A DNA stretch of 21,093 bases from a virus. Location: positions 1 to 21,093 of IMG/VR virus record IMGVR_UViG_3300003690_000584. The stretch is one strand, 5' to 3'. Under the pieces are notes generated by a model. The model ran no database searches. It had not been told where the DNA came from and saw nothing but the letters and a program-made list of their open reading frames with translations. Each line of letters begins with the position of its first letter. Position 1 is the first letter of the stretch. Below are positions 11,288 through 18,506 of this stretch, piece after piece. The position numbers and the translations under genes are program-made.

Positions 11288-12847
11288 GTGGAGAAAAAAT
11301 TTAAATTCAGTCCCCACGCAGGTAAACAGACAGAGTTTCTTAAATGTAGCGCAGACTGGGTCTTCTATGGCGGTGCCAGAGGAGGAGGCAAATCCCTCAT
11401 GCTGGCATGGAAGGCTGCACTGACACCCAGAGTGTGGCACTATGAGCGTGGTCGTAAAAAGATATCCCAGAAAGAAGCCAATATTCTTAAATCACAGGGA
11501 AAAGGGTTCCAGATCAAGATCGATTCCATATCTATAGATTATCCAGACTTTATAGCACTGTTGGTGAGAAGAACCTATCCCCAGCTAGAAAGGAACTTAA
11601 AACCCGAATGTGATAAGCTGTATAAGCTGTATGGGGCAAGCTGGCAGGAAAGGAATAAATGTTATCTCTTTCCCAGCGGTGCTAAAGTTTATCTGGTTCA
11701 CTGTCAGGACAGAAGAGCTTTGGATAACTATATCGGCGGTAACTATAACTTTATCGGTGTGGATGAGGCTAACCAGTTCCCCGAGGACTGGATCGAAGAA
11801 CTGGCAACCTCAGCCCGTACCGATAATGACCTGCTTACACCGCAATTGTGCCTCACCTCCAACCCTGGCAATATCGGGCATATGTGGCTGAAAAGGAAGT
11901 TCATCGATACCTGTACTCCCATTAAACTCGGAAAGCCTACATATAGCCAGGAATTCGATGTCCATTACCAGAAACTTAAGTCCAGTAAACCCTATGTAGA
12001 CGATGAAGGCATCTCCTACCAGTATATACCCGCCACTGTTTTTGATAACCCCACACTGCTGAACAACGATCCGTCCTATGTAAGAAAATTAAAAAACCTG
12101 AACCCTGTCCTGAGAGCAATGTGGCTGGACGGCAGGTGGGATGTGTTCGCTGGCACTTACTTCGATAACTGGAACCCGTTCCATCATATCATTCCCAGGT
12201 CTGACTTTCAGTTCAATGTCCACTTCAGCAAGAGAACCCATACCCTCTATAGATTCTATGACTATGGCACTAAGGCTCCCTTTGTCTGCCTCTTCGCTGC
12301 GGTTGATCGTGACCAGAATATGATCATATTCGACGAGATCACCGAAACTGGTCTGTCAGCATCTAAACAGGCGAAACTGGTGAATGAGTATTCTTTTAAA
12401 GAACATAAACTTAAAGCAGATGACTTCCTGGACGATATCGCTGACCCTGCCTACTGGACAAAACACAGTGAAAAAGAAGGGATGCTTTATTCGCCTGCTG
12501 ACTTCTATTCCGATGAAGGAATCTTTTTGTCCAGAGCAAATAATGACCGTAAATCAGGAGCGAAGATCGTATATGAAGGTCTGGAAGTGCCAGATGAGGG
12601 CTACCCTAGAATACGTTTTACAGAAAATTGTGGACAATGTATTGAAACCATGCCTAACTTACCATCATCAAGAATAGACCCTGAAGACGTTGATACGAAA
12701 GCCGATGACCACCATTATGATGCGCTGCGGTATGGCTCTCTGAAGGTTCTTCCAGGGTTGGCTATGGACGAAAAACGTAAAAAAGGTTGGCGTTATCGCA
12801 TTAAGAATAAGATCACTGGCGGCTCGTATAGCTGGAAAACAGCTTAA
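11288..12847 (+). CDS. terL: terminase large subunit
   Basis: A 519-residue packaging motor. Walker A GGARGGGKS (28-36), Walker B FIGVDEAN with D159/E160, and a C-terminal RNase H-like nuclease with D325 (YDYG), D386 (ADPA) and DDHHYDALRYG (473-482). It cuts concatemers and drives DNA into the prohead using ATP. The start is a GTG with AAGGTG upstream, 4 nt after the previous stop; its TAA overlaps the portal ATG. Length is typical. The small subunit is not identified; HTH proteins at 10093 and 2898 are candidates. Confidence 0.96.
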   Translation: MEKKFKFSPHAGKQTEFLKCSADWVFYGGARGGGKSLMLAWKAALTPRVWHYERGRKKISQKEANILKSQGKGFQIKIDSISIDYPDFIALLVRRTYPQLERNLKPECDKLYKLYGASWQERNKCYLFPSGAKVYLVHCQDRRALDNYIGGNYNFIGVDEANQFPEDWIEELATSARTDNDLLTPQLCLTSNPGNIGHMWLKRKFIDTCTPIKLGKPTYSQEFDVHYQKLKSSKPYVDDEGISYQYIPATVFDNPTLLNNDPSYVRKLKNLNPVLRAMWLDGRWDVFAGTYFDNWNPFHHIIPRSDFQFNVHFSKRTHTLYRFYDYGTKAPFVCLFAAVDRDQNMIIFDEITETGLSASKQAKLVNEYSFKEHKLKADDFLDDIADPAYWTKHSEKEGMLYSPADFYSDEGIFLSRANNDRKSGAKIVYEGLEVPDEGYPRIRFTENCGQCIETMPNLPSSRIDPEDVDTKADDHHYDALRYGSLKVLPGLAMDEKRKKGWRYRIKNKITGGSYSWKTA

Positions 12848-14730
12848 TGGCTGAAAGGCTTTATACCAAGAATACACCCTCTGGATCACAGTATTCATCA
12901 GGAGTCCTGTCCAAACAGGCAGATAAGGTGTTGAAATGCTGGAAGTATAGCCGTGACTCCTTTGATAAAGCCAGAGAAGAATCTGAAAAAGCAGTAAGGT
13001 ACTTGAATGGCGATACGTTTACCTCAGCCGAGGTGACCAACGCCACGAAATATAAGAAGCCCCTGCTGAAATATAATATTATTACGCCCATCATCTCTAC
13101 TCTCGTCGGCAACGAGCAACTTAACCGTAAGATAGCAAACTTTAAGCCCAATACCATCGAGTCCGTGCAGACAGCCGATATACTCCAGGCTAGATGGAGA
13201 GCGTTGGTAGATGAGCAAGATATAGAGGATAAACTTCAGATCGCCTTTGTCGATGCCCTGACTACCAAACTGGGAGGGTGGATACAAAGGAGTTGGGAAG
13301 TCAATCAGGAGGGCTATCTGGACTTTAAGTATGAAGTGATCAATAATTTTCGTGTACATATAGACCCAGAGACCAGAGCCAATGACTATGAGCTTCAACA
13401 CTGTCGCTGGATCATCAAGGAAGGGTGGGAGTCTCTGGATGTCATGTCGGAAAAATATACCTTCGATCCCTATGACCTGAAAGTTGAAAGGTCTAGTGAC
13501 TGGTGGAACGCACTGTCGCAGACCATCCGCAGAATGACGGATAAAGTCTATTCTTCTAACCTGGAGAACTATGATAAGGTCAATGACCGCTATCGACTCC
13601 TGGAAATGCAGGAACGGATAACAACGAAAATGGTCAATGTCTTCGACGGAACGGACTATATGATCATGACCCGCAAAGATTATAATAAGCTGAAAAAAGA
13701 GAACCCCAGCCTGATGATGGTCAATGAGTTCAATAAAGACCAAATCCATGTGACCACAATAATCCCCTATTTTAAGAACCTGGTGGTGCAGGACGAGAAC
13801 GTCAAACAACCCACATCGAACTTCGATGTGTTTCCCGTCTGGAGCTATAACTATAATGTCCAGGTCAATGAACAGACCTCGCTGGTCGATCACCTACTTG
13901 ACATTCAGGACGATGTTAATAAGGCTAAATCACAGGTCAGGGACTATGTTACCCAGATACTCTCAGGCGGCATATTCATCGATAAGCGTGAGAAAGAGAC
14001 CATTAAAGCACTGAAGGAAAAAGGGAACCAGCCTAATATGGTCTATGAACTGAACAATCCCGCTATCGTGCCGCAAAGACTGTCGCCAGGAACGCTCCCG
14101 CCAGATATTTTGATAAATGCCGAGAATAGCGTTATGTTTGCCCAGCGTGTTTCGCTTATCTCAGAAGCGATGAAAGGCGAAACAGCTAGGTCGGGAGAGT
14201 CGGGAGTGCTGTTCCAGCAGAAAGTCCAAAGGGCAGCGGCGGCTATCAACCCGTACTTTAAGAACCTGAGCAGGCTCAGAAAAGTTATGGCAAAGGACTT
14301 TGTGGATAATTTCTCCTTTGTCTATTCCGAGACAGACAGGGTCATCAGAGTCAAGGAAGGCGATGTCTTTAAAGAAATGATCCTTAACCTGAGTGTCGGC
14401 AGTAAGATGATGAACGATGTCCGTAACCCCTCTATCTATGTGGAACTGGACGAGGGCGAGAGCAATGTGACCCAGAAAGAAGAGAACTTTAACAGAATGC
14501 TGGCACTGTCGAACCTGATCGGTCAGATCAACCCGTCGCTGGTGGATATCAGGACACTGGTTGAAAGCTCATCTATACCTGGATCAGAAAAGTTTGTTGA
14601 GTATATAGACCAGACCATGCAGATGCAGGGCGAGTCCGCACAACAGCAGACAGAACTGGAAAATACTAAGAAGCTATTGGATAACGTCAAGATAGAACGG
14701 GGTATGGTTACTGATAATAAGGAAAAATAA
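12847..14730 (+). CDS. portal protein, P22-like
   Basis: A 627-residue protein. The N-terminal part (CWKYSRDSFDKAREESEKAVRYLNGDTFT, then LKYNIITPIISTLVGNEQLNRK) and the middle (VFPVWSYN, LLDIQDDVNKAKSQVRDYVTQIL, SGESGVLFQQKVQRAAAAINPYF) match the P22-type portal family. It forms the dodecameric portal ring at the capsid vertex, binding terminase and then the tail. ATG overlaps the terL stop (TAATG). A glutamine-rich C-terminal tail is present. A long minus-strand ORF within it is a shadow. Confidence 0.9.
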   Translation: MAERLYTKNTPSGSQYSSGVLSKQADKVLKCWKYSRDSFDKAREESEKAVRYLNGDTFTSAEVTNATKYKKPLLKYNIITPIISTLVGNEQLNRKIANFKPNTIESVQTADILQARWRALVDEQDIEDKLQIAFVDALTTKLGGWIQRSWEVNQEGYLDFKYEVINNFRVHIDPETRANDYELQHCRWIIKEGWESLDVMSEKYTFDPYDLKVERSSDWWNALSQTIRRMTDKVYSSNLENYDKVNDRYRLLEMQERITTKMVNVFDGTDYMIMTRKDYNKLKKENPSLMMVNEFNKDQIHVTTIIPYFKNLVVQDENVKQPTSNFDVFPVWSYNYNVQVNEQTSLVDHLLDIQDDVNKAKSQVRDYVTQILSGGIFIDKREKETIKALKEKGNQPNMVYELNNPAIVPQRLSPGTLPPDILINAENSVMFAQRVSLISEAMKGETARSGESGVLFQQKVQRAAAAINPYFKNLSRLRKVMAKDFVDNFSFVYSETDRVIRVKEGDVFKEMILNLSVGSKMMNDVRNPSIYVELDEGESNVTQKEENFNRMLALSNLIGQINPSLVDIRTLVESSSIPGSEKFVEYIDQTMQMQGESAQQQTELENTKKLLDNVKIERGMVTDNKEK

Positions 14731-14731
14731 A

Positions 14732-15043
14732 ATGGCGAATGATACAAAAGACAAATATAGTGTTTCTTACAGGTCTGGAAGAACTGTAGATAAAAAGAAG
14801 AAAAAGAAAAAAGAAATGACTGAAAGTGAAAAAATGCCGCATGGAATGTATGCAGTTAAGCGAGAAGCATCAACCCTTATACGGCGAAGTCAACCAAAAA
14901 AATACAAATCAAAGCAATGGGCATATATTGCTAATTCTTTGGATAGTTATAAAAAAGCATTTCGTTCTATGCGAAACAAATATGGTGATAACGCCAAATT
15001 TGAGTGGAGAGGAAAAACCTATACAACTAAACTTAAAAAATAA
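14732..15043 (+). CDS. small lysine-rich protein in the head module
   Basis: A 103-residue, very basic protein starting MANDTKDKYSVSYRSGRTVDKKKKKKK, followed by KQWAYIANSLDSYKKAFRSMRNKYG. No family recognised; it may be a minor head or connector protein or bind packaged DNA. The gene is one base behind the portal stop and shares a base with the next start (TAATG). Confidence 0.72.
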   Translation: MANDTKDKYSVSYRSGRTVDKKKKKKKEMTESEKMPHGMYAVKREASTLIRRSQPKKYKSKQWAYIANSLDSYKKAFRSMRNKYGDNAKFEWRGKTYTTKLKK

Positions 15044-15207
15044 TGGCTGGACTAACACCAGAAAAGGCAAAGAAGATTTTAAAAGACGGCGAAGTGAACG
15101 GCAAGCCCCTTACTAAGAAACAGAGGGCGTATTTTGGTCTTATCGCTGGCGGTGGAAAGCCGACAAAATCAAAGAAATCAAGCTCACACCACAGAAAATA
15201 TGTTTGA
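15043..15207 (+). CDS. small conserved head-module protein
   Basis: A 54-residue protein starting MAGLTPEKAKKILKDGEVNG, then KPLTKKQRAYFGLIAGGGKP and a basic tail. The segment GKPLT.KQR..FG.IAGG recurs, as I remember, in small phage proteins next to portal and capsid genes. Function unknown. Overlaps both neighbours by a few nt (TAATG at 15041; ATG of the next gene at 15200). Confidence 0.72.
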   Translation: MAGLTPEKAKKILKDGEVNGKPLTKKQRAYFGLIAGGGKPTKSKKSSSHHRKYV

Positions 15208-15355
15208 TAGTATAGCAGATATTCCTATTATTCCGTCAAGGATAAAGAAAAAAAGGGAAAAGAAGGCTCCACTTACAAAAGATAATGCCCTTAGAAATGT
15301 ATTTCGTGCAAAAAGAAAAAACATCATAAATAAGAGGAAACAAAATGGCAGATAA
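15200..15355 (+). CDS. 51-residue basic protein
   Basis: Starts MFDSIADIPIIPSRIKKKREK and continues basic to the C-terminus (NVFRAKRKNIINKRKQNGR). An in-frame extension to 15134 lies inside the previous gene in another frame and is not used. It overlaps the previous stop and the scaffold start. Unknown; probably a DNA- or scaffold-binding head protein. Confidence 0.65.
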   Translation: MFDSIADIPIIPSRIKKKREKKAPLTKDNALRNVFRAKRKNIINKRKQNGR

Positions 15356-16316
15356 AAATGAAACAGAAGTCCAGGTAGACTCTGGACTTAAAGAAGAGTT
15401 GCAGGAACTGGAAAATAAGTTTGAAAAGGTTTCAGAACCTGAAGAACAAAAAGATACTGCTGTAGAAATTTTGGAAAAAGACGGTGATCTGTATCTTCGC
15501 AGCGAATCCGAGGATGTGGAATCTGATGTCGATCCCAATAAGGGGCAACCTACTCAGAAATTTACAGATTCCGATGATCAAAGCACCGATGGCAAGGAAT
15601 CGTCTTCGTTACAAGAAAGGTCGAAGGAAGAAATGGTCGATTTGTTGATGGATGCCCAGAAAATGATCGGGGATCAATCCAATGAGATCGGAGAACTTCG
15701 TAAGCTAACGGCAAATGATGAAGATTTGTCGGAAGCGGAAATCCTTGAACGCCTGACAGCCGATGATGTCTCTACGGCTTTGTCTACTGAAAAAACAAAG
15801 CTGGATGAGATCGATCCCTATGATTTTGAGTCTGTTGAACAACAGAAAGATATCATCAGGGATATTGAAAACGATCTGATCAATAAAAGGACTCAGGAGC
15901 ATATTCAGGCACGTTTCGATAACCGTGACAATGAAGTGTTTGTTTCTACAATGAAACAACGCTTTAAAGATGACGGTATTGAAATTGAAGAAGATGATTT
16001 TAATGTTGTTAGTAAAGAAGCTAGGAGTTATGCTGAAAACGGGCTGTTAACCGAAAGATCATACCACAAAGCCATGATTGATAAGTTTGGCGTGGATCAG
16101 GTAACTAAATATTACCAGATGTCGGGTGAGCGTAAAGCCAGGAACGATATTCAGAATGCTTCAGCCAAGCAGACTGAAAAGGTCGATGTTCGTGGTACTG
16201 GTAAGAACGCTAAAATGATGAGGATCGCTGACCTCTCTACAAAAGAAATCCGAAACACTTTCGAGAACCTTTCAGTAGATGAACTCCAGAAGCTTTACGG
16301 ACAGCTAAATAAATAA
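15345..16316 (+). CDS. scaffolding-like protein
   Basis: A 323-residue, strongly acidic protein. The first 100 residues are Glu/Asp rich with predicted coiled coil (LKEELQELENKFEKV), then helices to the end, with a basic-neutral C-terminus (VDVRGTGKNAKMMRIADLS). Position immediately upstream of the major capsid gene and composition fit a head scaffolding protein, which guides capsid assembly and leaves before maturation. No protease motif is visible. AGAGGAAAC upstream is the SD. Confidence 0.72.
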   Translation: MADKNETEVQVDSGLKEELQELENKFEKVSEPEEQKDTAVEILEKDGDLYLRSESEDVESDVDPNKGQPTQKFTDSDDQSTDGKESSSLQERSKEEMVDLLMDAQKMIGDQSNEIGELRKLTANDEDLSEAEILERLTADDVSTALSTEKTKLDEIDPYDFESVEQQKDIIRDIENDLINKRTQEHIQARFDNRDNEVFVSTMKQRFKDDGIEIEEDDFNVVSKEARSYAENGLLTERSYHKAMIDKFGVDQVTKYYQMSGERKARNDIQNASAKQTEKVDVRGTGKNAKMMRIADLSTKEIRNTFENLSVDELQKLYGQLNK

Positions 16317-16339
16317 CACTAAACAGGAGTAAATAAAGT

Positions 16340-17557
16340 ATGGAAACAAGTCAAACTTGGATCGCAAATGTTGAAATACTAAATGCTCTGCTTCGCAAAG
16401 AAAGCTGGTTCAATACTTTCTGGGCAAGGTTCTCTGGCAATGTGGATATCTCGCAGGACGATAACGGTAACCCCGTTTATATTCCTTCTGGGAATCCCAT
16501 CGAAATCTTAAACGACTATGTAGCGCAGGGTCGGGACAATATGTTGATCCCGTTCTTGAGCGACCTGTCTGGTGCGCCTGTGTACGGCGATACCACTTTG
16601 AAAGGCACTGGTGAAGACCAGTCCATGAAGTGGCTCCGTGCCTACTGCAACCAGTTCAGAAAAGCCGTTATGAAGAAATCGGGATCAATGTCGGAACAAC
16701 GCCAGAAGGTGTTCAAGCTGATGGATGAAGCAAGACCACAATTAGCCCGTTGGTTTACCAAATGGGAAAACCAGGCGGTATTTCAAGCCTTCTATGAAGG
16801 CGTGTCGCCTAACCTTTCCACTGGTACTACATCCGATGGACTTGGTCTTGTAAAACGATATCACCCGAACTGGTACGCCAATATAGGTGCTGCCTTAACG
16901 GCAATCGGCTCTGAAAAGACCTTAAAGACCAATTCAGACCTTGATGATGTTCTTGGTATGACTGTTGCTGCCAATGCGACCTGTCAAACAGCTATGTCTG
17001 CTGACATTCTAAGGGAACTGCGTGTTAAAGTTATGTCCCTGAAGATTCCGCAGATGGAAACAAAAGACGGTTACAGGTTCTGGTGCATTGTCATGCATCC
17101 AGCACAGCTTGCTTCTCTGCAAACTGATGATGATTATGAACAGGCACAGCGATTTGGCTATATGGGTTCAGGCGGTTCTAAAATGCCTCAACTCACTGGA
17201 ATGGCTGGATACTATGCTGGTTTCGCTACTACAGTTGCGAAACGGTTCGATGATTCTGCCGTTACGCTTGCAAGTGGTGCTGTCAGGGTTCGCAATGCTA
17301 TTGTATTCGGTAAGGGTGCAATTGGTAAAGCCGTCGCTGATGATCTTCACTTCACTTCTGAAGTGGACGATCATGCCAACACCATCGAACTCGGTGGTGC
17401 GGTGATCAACGGCTATAACCGTGCTGACTTTTTTGCTGAAACTGATGCTCTTGAGACAAGCGGTGATGCGTTCTACAAGAACCGATCATCTGTAGAAATT
17501 GCAGCCGAACTATCTTGTGTAAATCAAAGTTCGCTTATTTTAGCGACACAGGATTAA
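16340..17557 (+). CDS. major capsid protein, N4-gp56/DUF4043 type
   Basis: A 405-residue protein. The N-terminus (TWIANVEILNALLRKESWF) and GDTTLKGTGEDQSMKWLRAY followed by VMKKSGSMSEQRQKV fit the N4-gp56/DUF4043 capsid family with the HK97 fold: DTTLKG.GE, then a mobile arm and the spine helix. The C-terminal IELGGAVINGYNRADFF fits too. It builds the icosahedral shell. AGGAG stands 10 nt ahead of the ATG. A 23 nt gap separates it from the scaffold gene. Confidence 0.88.
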   Translation: METSQTWIANVEILNALLRKESWFNTFWARFSGNVDISQDDNGNPVYIPSGNPIEILNDYVAQGRDNMLIPFLSDLSGAPVYGDTTLKGTGEDQSMKWLRAYCNQFRKAVMKKSGSMSEQRQKVFKLMDEARPQLARWFTKWENQAVFQAFYEGVSPNLSTGTTSDGLGLVKRYHPNWYANIGAALTAIGSEKTLKTNSDLDDVLGMTVAANATCQTAMSADILRELRVKVMSLKIPQMETKDGYRFWCIVMHPAQLASLQTDDDYEQAQRFGYMGSGGSKMPQLTGMAGYYAGFATTVAKRFDDSAVTLASGAVRVRNAIVFGKGAIGKAVADDLHFTSEVDDHANTIELGGAVINGYNRADFFAETDALETSGDAFYKNRSSVEIAAELSCVNQSSLILATQD

Positions 17558-17571
17558 CAGGAGAATAGATA

Positions 17572-18003
17572 ATGGCACTTAAAAGTTCATTATGGTTAAA
17601 GCAAAACAACGCTCCGCTTGAATTAGATATTACTTTTTCAGCTGCTGGAGCAGGTACAGCTACGTTGTATCAGAACAAATTGTGTGTAAATCTAACAACA
17701 GGGGCTGCTGTAGCAAGTAGCTCCGTCACAATCGACCAAAAATATTTTGGTGGGATGAGGCTTGTTGATGTATACATCATTGCTTCTGGTACGACAGCTT
17801 CTACTTGTGAAGTCAATAAAGGAACAAGTGCAATCACAGATGCGATTGCTCATGGGACTGCTGACAAAACAAGGGTTGCTGCTGGAACTATCGATGATGG
17901 AAATTGGGATTTTACCGACGATGACCAAGTAAAGTTTGATGTTGGTACAGGAATTTTTGTAGGTTTGGTTGTCCTTGAATGGTCAACTACACCACCATCA
18001 TAA
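17572..18003 (+). CDS. small beta-rich structural protein candidate
   Basis: A 143-residue protein rich in Ala, Thr, Ser and Gly, likely all beta (ITFSAAGAGTATLYQN, VDVYIIASGTTAS, VKFDVGTGIFVGLVVLEW). Location right after the capsid gene suggests a decoration or cement protein, or a tail component. No family recognised. CAGGAG stands ahead of ATG 17572. Confidence 0.68.
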   Translation: MALKSSLWLKQNNAPLELDITFSAAGAGTATLYQNKLCVNLTTGAAVASSSVTIDQKYFGGMRLVDVYIIASGTTASTCEVNKGTSAITDAIAHGTADKTRVAAGTIDDGNWDFTDDDQVKFDVGTGIFVGLVVLEWSTTPPS

Positions 18004-18021
18004 AAACTAACAATCGAAAAT

Positions 18022-18157
18022 TGGGGAGGTAATAGCCCCATATAAAGGTTGACTCAAATGATTAAATTTGGGTATGTTTGGGGGGGGTCTAACGATCCCC
18101 CACCAGACATATAACAGGGTATTCACGGTCTAGCCAGACCTTTAAGCCCGACTTAAA
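18022..18157 (+). promoter_or_regulatory. series of four hairpins in the 167 nt gap
   Basis: TGGGG...CCCCA (18022-18040); GGGGGTC-TAAC-GATCCCC (18083-18100); GGTCT-AGCC-AGACC (18127-18140); TTTAAG-CCCGA-CTTAAA (18141-18157). The last ends in the A-rich start of the AAGGAG site. No hammerhead core (CTGANGA) is present on either strand. The block may control transcription or translation of the next gene. Confidence 0.5.
18049..18078 (+). promoter_or_regulatory. candidate promoter upstream of the 107-residue gene
   Basis: TTGACT (18049-18054), 18 nt, TATGTT (18073-18078). It lies in the 167 nt gap 18004-18170 between two structural genes. Transcription would begin near the eight-G run at 18080-18087, giving a roughly 85 nt structured leader. 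Confidence 0.4.
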
Positions 18158-18170
18158 AAGGAGTGAATAA

Positions 18171-18494
18171 ATGGCAAATATAAATAAATCCAACCAGCTT
18201 CAAGAAAATCTCTCTGCAAGTTTTATGGTCGAGCATGAGATTAGCAATTCTGTTGTATCTGATGGCGGTGCTTTCACAACAGGCACATACGGGATACCCA
18301 GAGGTGTGATCGTTACTGTTGAAATAGGCGGTAGCGGTGCTTTGACCCTCACATTCGGTGATGATTCCACTGTTGTTCTGACAAACGCTGTGGCAAAGAA
18401 TATTTTTCTTAAAGGCGCAATTCTTCCGCTGGCGATCAAATCTTGGTCGTTTGCTTCTACGGAGACCGCCTTTGCACTATTAGCAATGTTTTAA
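18171..18494 (+). CDS. small beta-rich structural protein candidate
   Basis: A 107-residue protein, predicted mostly beta with Gly/Thr/Val stretches (GVIVTVEIGGSGALTLTFGDDSTVVL). No family recognised. AAAAAGGAG precedes the ATG. A place between capsid and tail fibre genes suits a decoration, tail or adaptor protein. The gene has its own candidate promoter and a structured leader, unlike its neighbours. Confidence 0.68.
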   Translation: MANINKSNQLQENLSASFMVEHEISNSVVSDGGAFTTGTYGIPRGVIVTVEIGGSGALTLTFGDDSTVVLTNAVAKNIFLKGAILPLAIKSWSFASTETAFALLAMF

Positions 18495-18506
18495 GGAGAT
18501 AGAAAT

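Noticed and set aside
12681-12700. CTGAAGA followed by CGT-TGAT-ACG and GAAA-like bases on the plus strand
   Set aside because: It encodes part of terminase; stem II and GAAA share a base and no stem III or cleavage site follows.
13024-13893. 289-codon minus-strand ORF
   Set aside because: Shadow of the portal gene; no SD, and the portal reading frame has clear family features.
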